Of a stretch of 33,844 nt of DNA, positions 6,837-13,298 are shown one piece after another; positions within the stretch are counted from its first letter, which is position 1; each line of letters opens with the position of its first letter. Made by a program: the position numbers and the translations under genes. The stretch is from a virus, in IMG/VR virus record IMGVR_UViG_3300033179_000005, positions 1 through 33,844 of that record, one strand, 5' to 3'. The notes under the pieces were generated by a model. The model ran no database searches and was not told the origin of the DNA. It worked only from the letters and a program-made list of their open reading frames with translations.

Positions 6837-7945
6837 CCTTGAACACCGCCACCCTCCCGACGACGACCCTCAAGAATGTTGCAGCCGGCGAGCCCACGCG
6901 CCCGCGCCCTGCGAACTTCCCCGCGATGCTCGATGCTTACCGCGGCGAGATCGCACGCGCGCTGCCGAAGCACTTGAACGCGGACACGATGACGCGCATT
7001 GCGCTGACCTGCTTTCGGATGAACCCGAAGCTCGGCGAGTGCCAGCCTGCATCGGTGTTCGCGTGCGTGATTCAAGCATCGCAGCTCGGGCTTCGTCCTG
7101 GCCTGCTCGGTGAGTGCTACCTGATCCCGTACAAGGATCAATGCACGTTGCAGCTCGGCTATCAGGGCATGCTCGAACTGGTGCGCCGCTCCGGGCTGGT
7201 TGAATCGATCAGCGCGCACCTCGTGCACGAGCGCGATGAGTTTGATGTGCAGTGGGGCACCGAGGCAGGCATCAAACATCGGCCGTACTTCGACGGCGAC
7301 CCGGGGCCGGTGCGGCTGGTCTATGCCGTCGCGCGCTTGAAGGGCGGCGGCGTGCATGCTGAGCTGATGACCTTGACTGACATTGAGCGCATCAAGAATC
7401 GATCGCAGAACGTCATCAATGCCGCGCGCTACGGCAAGCAAACGCCTTGGGATACTGACTTCGGCGAAATGGCCCGCAAGACAGCACTGCGCCGCATCTG
7501 CAAGTACCTGCCGAAATCGACGGACCTCGCGACAGCGCTCGCGATCGATGATGCAGCCTACCGCGGCCGGCAGCAGTTGAACGTGCAGGACGCCATCGCG
7601 AATGCGTTCGTGCCGCCGCAACTCAGCGCGGATGATCCTGACCCGACCGGCGAGGTTGATCCTCCAGCACCACCACCGCCGCCAGCACCGGCGCCAGCCA
7701 CGCAGCAGCGCCGCGGGCCGCGCCCGCGCAAGGGTGGCGGTGCTGAGGCAGCCGAGCCAGCAGAGCAGCAAGTGGCCACCGGGCCAGCGGCGCGCAGCTT
7801 CGATGCGTTCGCAAGCGACATCGCGAACGCTGCCAGCGCCGAGGGTGCAGCGCTGGTGCTCGATGAATCGCGCAGCAGCGCGCTCGATGCGCAAGAGCTT
7901 GACGACCTCGCCGCGCTGTACGAGCGCGAATGGGGCGCAGAGTGA
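6833..7945 (+). CDS. recT: RecT-family single-strand annealing protein
   Basis: A 370-residue annealase that pairs complementary strands exposed by the exonuclease. The core (about 1-260) carries RecT family phrases: LTCFRMNPKLGECQPASVFACVIQASQLGL, LIPYKDQCTLQLGYQGMLELVRRSG, and TPWDTDFGEMARKTALRRICKYLP. A Pro-rich linker (DPPAPPPPPAPAPA) and a basic patch (RRGPRPRKGGG) follow, then a final acidic segment ending LAALYEREWGAE. The tail adds roughly 90 residues to the usual core, and acidic tails of this type may contact host SSB. The ATG at 6833 overlaps the upstream stop. Confidence 0.9.
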   Translation: MTLNTATLPTTTLKNVAAGEPTRPRPANFPAMLDAYRGEIARALPKHLNADTMTRIALTCFRMNPKLGECQPASVFACVIQASQLGLRPGLLGECYLIPYKDQCTLQLGYQGMLELVRRSGLVESISAHLVHERDEFDVQWGTEAGIKHRPYFDGDPGPVRLVYAVARLKGGGVHAELMTLTDIERIKNRSQNVINAARYGKQTPWDTDFGEMARKTALRRICKYLPKSTDLATALAIDDAAYRGRQQLNVQDAIANAFVPPQLSADDPDPTGEVDPPAPPPPPAPAPATQQRRGPRPRKGGGAEAAEPAEQQVATGPAARSFDAFASDIANAASAEGAALVLDESRSSALDAQELDDLAALYEREWGAE

Positions 7946-8766
7946 AGGCCGATCAGCAACCCGACGTGTTCGCGATGCCGGTGCATCCGGCCGCTGCAAT
8001 GTTCCCGATGCTCGCGCCGGATGAGCTGGCAGAGCTGGCGGAAGACATTGCAGCGAACGGGCTTGCATATCCGCTTGTCACGAAAGACGGCCTATTGATC
8101 GACGGGCGCAACAGGCGCGAGGCATGCCGCATCGCGAAGGTGAAGCCGACGACCACTGAGCTGAACGGGCAAGACCCGATTGCCTACATCCTGTCGAGCA
8201 ACATCAACCGCCGGCACATGACCAAGGGCAGCCGCGCGATGGCGGTCGCGATGATCTATCCCAAACCCGAGCAAGGTGTTCGCAAGGGCACGACTTCTGT
8301 AATTCCTACAGAAGTCACGGGCGGCTACCTGAGTCATGCCCGGACGGTCCTGCAATGGGCGAAGGAACTGGCCGAGCCAGTGCTCGCCGGTGCCGAGTCG
8401 CTCGACCGCGCCTATGCCATCGCGGCGGATCGCAAGGGCAAAGCCGAGGCACCGCAGAAGCGACTCGCGAACCTGCGCGCTGTCGATGTTGACTTGGCCG
8501 ACAAGGTCATCGAAGGCGAGCTAGCGCTTGATGATGCAGAAGCGGCAAGCCGCGGGCGGCGCGAGCGCGAACGTGCGCAGCGCCAGGGCCTGTATGACGG
8601 GCTCAAGTCGGTAGAGCAATGGAAGTTTCTGTTCTCCGGTGCAAACCGCGAATACCTCGTATCGATTTGCCGCAACCACCCCGACGAATTGCCAGCGTCG
8701 AGGGTTCACGAACTGCTTCAGGAACTGGCCGACCTATTCAATGCCACCCGAAAGGAGCTGCCATGA
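7942..8766 (+). CDS. ParB/Srx-fold protein
   Basis: A 274-residue protein with an N-terminal ParB-type domain: MLAPDELAELAEDIAANG, then PLVTKDGLLIDGRNRREACRIA (about 46-67), the ParB box that binds or hydrolyses CTP or cleaves DNA in different families. A second segment SSNINRRHMTKGSRAM (about 85-100) matches the helix after the box. The C-terminal half is charged and helical. The GTG start at 7942 overlaps the RecT stop as GTGA; an ATG at 7930 is possible. Its place inside the recombination operon and the lack of a ParA partner argue against plasmid-style partition. A nuclease or transcription-factor role is more likely. Confidence 0.72.
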   Translation: MKADQQPDVFAMPVHPAAAMFPMLAPDELAELAEDIAANGLAYPLVTKDGLLIDGRNRREACRIAKVKPTTTELNGQDPIAYILSSNINRRHMTKGSRAMAVAMIYPKPEQGVRKGTTSVIPTEVTGGYLSHARTVLQWAKELAEPVLAGAESLDRAYAIAADRKGKAEAPQKRLANLRAVDVDLADKVIEGELALDDAEAASRGRRERERAQRQGLYDGLKSVEQWKFLFSGANREYLVSICRNHPDELPASRVHELLQELADLFNATRKELP

Positions 8767-9341
8767 GCGCTGATGATGACCTCGACCCACTGCATGCGGA
8801 AACGCATGAGAGCAACGACGCACCGCAGAAAGGCATCTATCCCATCAAACGACTGCGCCGCGAACTGCGCGGCCCAATCAATGCCGCACTTGGTGCATTG
8901 CGCGGCGGCGAGTTCTCGGTGACCGACACACGCGCTGCAATTCAAAAGGTGCTGCGGAGCATCAACCTCAACGAATATCGCGATGACATCGCGTGGCGTG
9001 TTGAGGAAGCTGAAAGACGCCAGCGCAATTCCAGCTTCGGCAAAGCCATCGCTCGCGCGTTGCGCACCGATGACTTGTTCACCGAAGAACTAGCGCGCGA
9101 AGTGTGGATACCGCTCGGTGACGATAAGCAAGTCTGCCTCGCCGATGCCACGCATCTGCATATGCAACACAAGCGCGAGGAACAGCGCGTCGATCATGAG
9201 AAGGTGTTGCAGGCGATGACGCACACAGATGACTTCATTGCAATGCTTGGCCCGACCTATCGCGCTGATCCGACTGACACCGTAGCAGGCGCAATGCGCC
9301 GCATGGGCCGGTGGTCGCAAGTGGCTACTGCGACAGGGTGA
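8763..9341 (+). CDS. Hypothetical phage protein
   Basis: A 192-residue charged protein, mostly helical, with GIYPIKRLRRELRGPINAAL near residues 24-43 and a probable coiled segment around DDIAWRVEEAERRQRNSSF. There is no signal peptide or membrane segment. Its ATG overlaps the stop of the ParB-like gene (ATGA), so the two may be translated together and could act together. I do not recognise the family. A 9-bp inverted repeat follows its stop. Confidence 0.6.
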   Translation: MSADDDLDPLHAETHESNDAPQKGIYPIKRLRRELRGPINAALGALRGGEFSVTDTRAAIQKVLRSINLNEYRDDIAWRVEEAERRQRNSSFGKAIARALRTDDLFTEELAREVWIPLGDDKQVCLADATHLHMQHKREEQRVDHEKVLQAMTHTDDFIAMLGPTYRADPTDTVAGAMRRMGRWSQVATATG

Positions 9342-9359
9342 GAGATTTCACGGGCGCGT

Positions 9360-9400
9360 CAGGCCGGTTCTTACCTCCTCCCTCCCTGCCTACCGGCCTG
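9360..9400. repeat. 9-bp inverted repeat in a 113-bp gap
   Basis: CAGGCCGGT at 9360-9368 is the exact reverse complement of ACCGGCCTG at 9392-9400, separated by a C/T-rich 23-base loop. There is no U-tract. It sits in the only sizeable gap of the rightward operon between 5223 and 11139. It could be an attenuator, a protein site or an mRNA hairpin. Confidence 0.5.
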
Positions 9401-9454
9401 CTCTGATTACCAGTTCAGACGCCCCCTTTGTTCAACCCGCTAGGAGTCCGACAC

Positions 9455-10090
9455 ATGAACCGCTTCGCACTCTCCGAACTCACGCCCGTCACCGTGATGC
9501 ACGTCAACCTACGCGACGAGCTGCACGGTGATGAGTCTGTGCCCGCGATCGACCTCAAGCTCTCCAAGGAAATGAGCAACGCTGTACTCGACTCATTCAA
9601 GCCGGGCCTGCGCAAGCTGCTCTACTTCAAGTCGAAGACCCCGCGCGAGCCGGCACAGGGTGCGCTTGAACTTGAAGAGCCGAACGACCTGCCCGACCTG
9701 CGCTTTCCTGAGCTGGGCGTCATCAAATGGAAGGCCGATCAAGAAGGCTGCACCCTCACGCTCGACTACGGGCTCGGCGGCAAGTCGAACGTGCGCCTGA
9801 CAGACTGCAAGGCGAACGAGTGGCGCCTCGAATGCAAAGAAGGCGGCACCGTCAAAGTGACCTGGCGCGTGCAGCGCGTGCAGCCTGACAAGCGCGCGGT
9901 CGGCGAGCTGTCGGGCATGCTCAAGCATGAAGTGCAGGCGATGCTCACTGCCTCGCCCGAGACGCTCGCCCTATTGGAAGGCAGCACCAGCGATGAAGAT
10001 GATGCAATGCCGACCGACAAGCCGGCGCGCAATCTGCGCAAGGTCGATGCGACGGATGCGTTTGTCGCGCAGCACGGTGCAGCGGGGTGA
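9455..10090 (+). CDS. Conserved protein of RecT-containing operons
   Basis: A 211-residue protein starting MNRFALSELTPVTVMHVNLRD, with SVPAIDLKLSKEMSNAVLDSFKPGLRKLLY around 31-60 and a beta-rich middle (GCTLTLDYGLGG, VKVTWRVQRVQP). Proteins with this N-terminal phrase are common in phage single-strand annealing clusters; their role is unknown to me. The ATG has AGGAG 8-10 bases upstream. Since the RecT and exonuclease genes lie on the same strand, a role in recombination or DNA handling is a reasonable inference. Confidence 0.7.
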   Translation: MNRFALSELTPVTVMHVNLRDELHGDESVPAIDLKLSKEMSNAVLDSFKPGLRKLLYFKSKTPREPAQGALELEEPNDLPDLRFPELGVIKWKADQEGCTLTLDYGLGGKSNVRLTDCKANEWRLECKEGGTVKVTWRVQRVQPDKRAVGELSGMLKHEVQAMLTASPETLALLEGSTSDEDDAMPTDKPARNLRKVDATDAFVAQHGAAG

Positions 10091-10288
10091 ATGATGTTGC
10101 AACGTCTCTTGATCGCCCTTCGTCTGAAGAAGGCTGCTCCAAGGCTCCCGAAGGCGAAGCCGCTGCCCATGTACCGGGGCCACATTTCGCCGCGCCCTAT
10201 GCCCGCTCCAGCCCCTTGGCGCCGGCCGTTTGAATCGACGAGCAGCGAGCTACCCGCGCAGGAGGCCAGTGATGCCGATCAAGCCTGA
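10091..10288 (+). CDS. Possible small basic protein
   Basis: A 65-residue reading frame beginning ATGATG immediately after the preceding stop, with GGGGTGA acting as a possible ribosome site. The product is basic (RLKKAAPRLPKAKPLP) and Pro-rich with no recognisable domain, and it overlaps the HNH gene by 17 bases. It fills the gap between two solid genes, but low complexity leaves open that it is not translated. Confidence 0.42.
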   Translation: MMLQRLLIALRLKKAAPRLPKAKPLPMYRGHISPRPMPAPAPWRRPFESTSSELPAQEASDADQA

Positions 10289-10673
10289 GAACCGCGACCG
10301 TTACCCGGAAGATTGGGATGACATCCGCGGCCGGGTCTTGACCCGCGCCGGCCATCGTTGCGAGTGGCCCGGCTGCGGTGCGCCGAACTATGCCGGCGGC
10401 TATTGGGATCGCGATCAATTCGTCGTCGTCGGGTTCAGCATCATCGATCCGCGCGAAGCTGTGCAGCTCGCGATTCAAGGGCACCGCCTACTTCGCATCG
10501 TGCTCACGGTCGCGCACTTGGATCACATGCCCGAGCACTGCGACATGGAGAACCTGCGCGCATGGTGCCAACGGCATCACCTGCGGTATGACCTCGACCA
10601 GCACCGCAAGAGCGCCTACATGACGCGCAAAGCGCGGGCCGAGACACGTGACCTCTTCGGAGTTGAATCGTGA
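10272..10673 (+). CDS. HNH endonuclease
   Basis: A 133-residue protein. The N-terminal part has RAGHRCEWPGCGAPN with Cys30 and Cys35. After a 40-residue insert come LTVAHLDHMPEHCDMENLRAWCQRHHLRYD with His82, His85, Asn94 and His102/103, plus Cys90 and Cys99. This is the HNH nuclease pattern with a structural zinc site formed by two Cys pairs. The start has GGAGG about 8 bases upstream. In phages such genes serve packaging, repair or homing; being inside the recombination operon rather than beside terminase points away from a packaging role, but this is not settled. Confidence 0.82.
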   Translation: MPIKPENRDRYPEDWDDIRGRVLTRAGHRCEWPGCGAPNYAGGYWDRDQFVVVGFSIIDPREAVQLAIQGHRLLRIVLTVAHLDHMPEHCDMENLRAWCQRHHLRYDLDQHRKSAYMTRKARAETRDLFGVES

Positions 10674-10909
10674 ACCAATTCAAACAAGAGTGGGAACGGT
10701 GGTCAGCGCTGTGCGTGAATGCCGAGGCGTCGGCACAATCTCGGGAGTCGTTGCAGATTGCCTTCTACAGCGGCGCGATGGCATGGGCGCAGCTAGTGCG
10801 GCGCATTCTGAGCGAGGACGGGCCTGATGCCCACGCGGTGCTCAATGCACTGCTAGAGGAAATGATCGGGTTCGCGAATGCGCGGCGCGGGCCGACTCAG
10901 GTGCAATGA
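10670..10909 (+). CDS. Hypothetical small phage protein
   Basis: A 79-residue helical protein starting from GTG (GTGA overlap with the HNH stop): NQFKQEWERWSALCVNAEASAQSR, then FYSGAMAWAQLVRRIL. It contains no membrane helix or motif I can name. Its stop overlaps the start of the AlpA-type gene, so it lies in the same transcript as the excisionase. Confidence 0.6.
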   Translation: MNQFKQEWERWSALCVNAEASAQSRESLQIAFYSGAMAWAQLVRRILSEDGPDAHAVLNALLEEMIGFANARRGPTQVQ

Positions 10910-11139
10910 TGAATCTCTATCTCGACCTTGCAGGCTTGGCCGAAGCGCTGTCGATCTCTGAATCGACTGTGAAGCGCCTCGTGCGGCAAGATGGATTCCC
11001 TAAACCACGCGAGCTAAGCGGCCGGCGGGTCGGCTGGCTGGTGCGCGAGGTTGTCGAGTGGTGCGAGGCGCGGCCAGTTTCAACGATGCTACCGCCTGAA
11101 GGTCTGCAAGCTGCTCATAGTGGGCGGCCAGCGTCGTAA
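10906..11139 (+). CDS. AlpA-type excisionase / DNA-binding regulator
   Basis: A 77-residue winged-helix protein of MerR/AlpA type: LDLAGLAEALSISESTVKRLVRQDGFPKPRELSGRRVGWLVREVVEWCEAR (about 5-56). The pattern of HTH, then P.P..L..R..W and an E-W/C helix is typical of AlpA and phage Xis proteins. It is the last gene of the rightward operon and converges on the integrase gene, overlapping its 3' end by 140 bases, the expected place for a directionality factor. Transcription from PR would therefore make Xis only in the lytic state. Two ATG codons (10906 and 10909) are possible starts. Confidence 0.78.
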   Translation: MMNLYLDLAGLAEALSISESTVKRLVRQDGFPKPRELSGRRVGWLVREVVEWCEARPVSTMLPPEGLQAAHSGRPAS

Positions 11140-12379
11140 GCCATTGCCGACGCTCTGCATCGTAGCGGTGCAAGTTGTAGATGCCGACGATCCCGGGCGG
11201 CATGTGACCGAGCACTGCCTCGGCCACATCTTGCGGGCACCCTAGCGCCGACAACATGGTGCGACTCGTGCGGCGCAAATCATGCGGCGCCCAATGCGTG
11301 ACCGGCAGCCTTGGCCGCTCCACCTTAGGCCGCGTCGTGCTGTACGGCATGTGATACCACGCAGCCACGCCGAGCGCCTTCTGCTCGATGTGCCCGACAG
11401 CCGATCGGGATTTGAAGAGATACCCCTTCGGGTTCACTGCGAGCAGTCGCCGAACCACGTCTTCAGCGCGACCAATCAAAGGCACGCGCAAATCATGAGC
11501 GCCCTTGCGGCGCGCGTTCTTGGTCTTCGCCTTCGGCACCGTCCACCACAAACCATCGTCCTCGTCCGAAATCTCGCATGCTTCCATGGCGACGAGTTCG
11601 GCGCCCCGGGCACCAGTCCAGAGGTACAGCGTCAGCGCATCACAGACGATGCGGCTGAAGTTCGGCAACCACCGCACCAGCGTGCCGACCTCTGATTCCT
11701 TCAGAACGCGCTTATCGATCCCGACCGGCTTGCCCCCGATGAGCTTGCCCTTTGAGATCAACTGACCGCGCATGATTGAGCGCCAGTGATTCGCTGCATC
11801 TTCGGGCAGCTCGCCGGCATCAAGCGCGCGATCCCATGCCGCGCCCAGCTCTTGCCGCAACTTGGCTGCCTGCACGGGGATGTGTTTGTACGATTCGAGC
11901 AGCCCGAAAGCATCGCGCCGGGTCACCTCCGCGGCAGGCATGTTTTCGATCGGGTCTAGCATCGTGTCGAACATGCGGCGCACTTCAGCCGCGCCCTTCG
12001 GCTTGCGGTTGACATCGACGCGCCCGTCTAGATATGCCTCCACCAGTTTGCGAACCGTGTAGGCGCGCGATGTCTTCGCGGCCTTCTCTGCCGTCGCGCT
12101 CGCTCGCTCGGCTGCCTTCTCTTGCTGCTGCTCAGCGATGACTTCCTGTCCAGCATTGCGAGCTGCGCGCGCTGTCTCCCATGCTGCGACGGCTTCCGTG
12201 CTCGACATCGCGGGCCAATGGCCGAGCTTGACCTGACGCAGCTTGCCGTCGCGCAGGTCGCGATAGCGGTACGTCCAAGCCTTCGTTGTCTGTGTCGATT
12301 CAAGGCGCAAACCAGGGCAGTCGGGAATCGTAAGATGCGCGCCGGGCGCCAGTAGCTTGGCCTGTCTGGAATTGAACAT
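11000..12379 (-). CDS. int: Tyrosine integrase, P4-like
   Basis: A 459-residue site-specific recombinase. The N-terminal arm-binding region has PDCPGLRLESTQTTKAWTYRYR and RQVKLGHWP (about 19-56), the DUF4102-type signature of P4-like integrases. The catalytic residues are visible: Arg258 in TGARGAEL, Lys283 or Lys285 in VPKAKTKN, His366 and Arg369 in HDLRR, His392 in LGH, and Tyr401 in GIYNLHRYDAERR. I prefer ATG 12379 because AGGAA lies 8 bases upstream; ATG 12397 would add six residues. The C-terminal 40 residues are Arg/Ala/Pro-rich and are encoded over the excisionase gene. The promoter region overlaps the first arm-type repeat, so integrase may repress itself. Confidence 0.92.
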   Translation of the reverse strand: MFNSRQAKLLAPGAHLTIPDCPGLRLESTQTTKAWTYRYRDLRDGKLRQVKLGHWPAMSSTEAVAAWETARAARNAGQEVIAEQQQEKAAERASATAEKAAKTSRAYTVRKLVEAYLDGRVDVNRKPKGAAEVRRMFDTMLDPIENMPAAEVTRRDAFGLLESYKHIPVQAAKLRQELGAAWDRALDAGELPEDAANHWRSIMRGQLISKGKLIGGKPVGIDKRVLKESEVGTLVRWLPNFSRIVCDALTLYLWTGARGAELVAMEACEISDEDDGLWWTVPKAKTKNARRKGAHDLRVPLIGRAEDVVRRLLAVNPKGYLFKSRSAVGHIEQKALGVAAWYHMPYSTTRPKVERPRLPVTHWAPHDLRRTSRTMLSALGCPQDVAEAVLGHMPPGIVGIYNLHRYDAERRQWLTTLAAHYEQLADLQAVASLKLAAPRTTRQPRAPASRPAGRLARVV

Positions 12380-12682
12380 GGTATAGGTTCCTATCATGAA
12401 GTTAGCAGTGCCTGCACATGGTATAGCTTTTCGCCTTCAAAACCCATACCAAGCGATGACTGTCACGACCTTTTGTGACCTGATCTGACCGAAAGCTATA
12501 CCGGAACCTACACTGAAAGACGCATTGAAGATCAACAGGTTATCGGCGGAAAGCGAGATTTCATGCGGGCTACAGCCCGACCACGAAAATGCGCATTCAC
12601 CCTTGATGCAGCAGTGCCGACGCTAGGATTGGCGCGGCTTCCAAGGGGTACACCCCCCGAAACCCATACCAGAACCCATACT
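12380..12682. other. attP: Probable attP region with arm-type sites
   Basis: Seven copies of an 11-bp motif near AAACCCATACC or GAACCTATACC lie beside integrase. On the minus strand they are at 12390-12380 and 12430-12420. On the plus strand they are at 12440-12450, 12492-12502, 12504-12514 (weaker), 12660-12670 and 12672-12682. Clusters on both sides of a repeat-poor centre (12515-12655) fit arm sites flanking a core. I could not identify the core. No tRNA 3'-end sequence is visible. Confidence 0.6.
12461..12490. promoter_or_regulatory. Three GACC motifs at exact 10-bp spacing
   Basis: GACC recurs at 12467-12470, 12477-12480 and 12487-12490, two of them as TGACC. One-helical-turn phasing inside the att region resembles binding sites for an excisionase multimer. 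This is a suggestion from spacing only. Confidence 0.35.
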
Positions 12683-12706
12683 TCGCCCGTGTAGAGTGGC
12701 CCTTGC

Positions 12707-12729
12707 TGGTGGCAATGTTGCTGCCACCA
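12707..12729 (+). repeat. 8-bp stem-loop in the leader of the next gene
   Basis: TGGTGGCA at 12707-12714 pairs perfectly with TGCCACCA at 12722-12729 across a 7-base loop, ending 4 bases before the AAAAGGA ribosome site. The hairpin would lie directly upstream of the ribosome site in the mRNA and might affect its access. The rest of 12515-12749 shows only a 6-bp hairpin (CGGGCT / AGCCCG near 12567-12580) and no gene. Confidence 0.45.
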
Positions 12730-12749
12730 ACCCAAAAGGAACCACCCTC

Positions 12750-12875
12750 ATGAAACGCATCTTCCTCATCGCTTCGACGGCCCTCGCTGCACTCTCAGCA
12801 GTGGCCATCACCTACGTCGCCGGGCAAGCCCTGTCGCTGATCCCGAAGGCCATCGCTGCACTTGTGGGAGGTTGA
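12750..12875 (+). CDS. Short membrane or secreted peptide (41 aa)
   Basis: A 41-residue product starting MKRIFLIASTALAALSAVAI: two positive residues followed by a hydrophobic stretch of about 25 residues, so it is either a signal peptide or a single membrane helix, ending ALVGG. AAGGA lies about 10 bases upstream of the ATG. It is the first gene after attP, and in the lysogen it would be next to the host junction, so it might be expressed from the prophage. The small size limits certainty. Confidence 0.5.
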   Translation: MKRIFLIASTALAALSAVAITYVAGQALSLIPKAIAALVGG

Positions 12876-12877
12876 TC

Positions 12878-13093
12878 ATGCAAGTCGAATTCCGAACCGG
12901 GCTCTACTTCATTTCGCACCAGAGGCGGCCAAGTGGCCGAGGCTGCTGGGCGTTTCAGTTTGAAGACAGCCCCGAGCCATGGTTTGCACCGACAGCGCTG
13001 ACCATCAGCGAAGCGAAGAAGGCAGCGACGCAAGAGGCGAACCGTCGCGCTGGCCCTGGCGGCATCCACACAATCGTGGAGGTGCTGCCTTGA
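12878..13093 (+). CDS. Hypothetical small soluble protein
   Basis: A 71-residue protein: QVEFRTGLYFISHQRR, then GRGCWAFQFEDSPEPWFAPTALTISEAKKAATQEANRRAG. The pattern of beta strands followed by an Ala-rich helix suggests a compact alpha/beta fold. ATG 12878 has GGGAGG upstream and follows the preceding stop by 2 bases. No family is recognised. The two genes form a short unit ended by a clear terminator. Confidence 0.6.
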   Translation: MQVEFRTGLYFISHQRRPSGRGCWAFQFEDSPEPWFAPTALTISEAKKAATQEANRRAGPGGIHTIVEVLP

Positions 13094-13148
13094 CAGCGCC
13101 TATCATGGCTACGCCGCACTAGCAGCCGTTGCCTATCCCTAACTTCGC

Positions 13149-13175
13149 AGCCCGTCTACATGGCGGGCTTTTTCT
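13149..13175 (+). terminator. Rho-independent terminator
   Basis: AGCCCG (13149-13154) pairs with CGGGCT (13164-13169) across a 9-base loop and is followed by a T-rich run (13169-13176). It ends the short two-gene unit 12750-13093. The rest of 13094-13298 carries no gene; the next gene should have its own promoter, which I could not place with confidence. Confidence 0.72.
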
Positions 13176-13298
13176 TTGCCCGCGTTTTCTGTGTGGAATT
13201 GTTCACGGCTTCGGGATTTGATGCCGTTGGCAATACATTCCTACTCAGGTGTGTCCGAACAAGTCACACCATCGATTCAAAAACAGGAGCGTGAACCC

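Noticed and set aside
6743-8068. Long minus-strand frame of 441 codons opposite RecT
   Set aside because: Its product is Arg/Ala/His-rich with no domain, and RecT and the ParB-like gene on the plus strand have clear family motifs. GC-rich coding DNA often leaves the opposite strand open.
12380-12749. A tRNA 3'-end sequence as attP core
   Set aside because: No T-arm sequence of the GGTTCGAATCC type is visible on either strand, so a tRNA target is not supported.
12532-12811. Short minus-strand frames in the attP-to-leader region
   Set aside because: They have no ribosome site or domain and overlap the arm-type repeats and the leader of the next gene.
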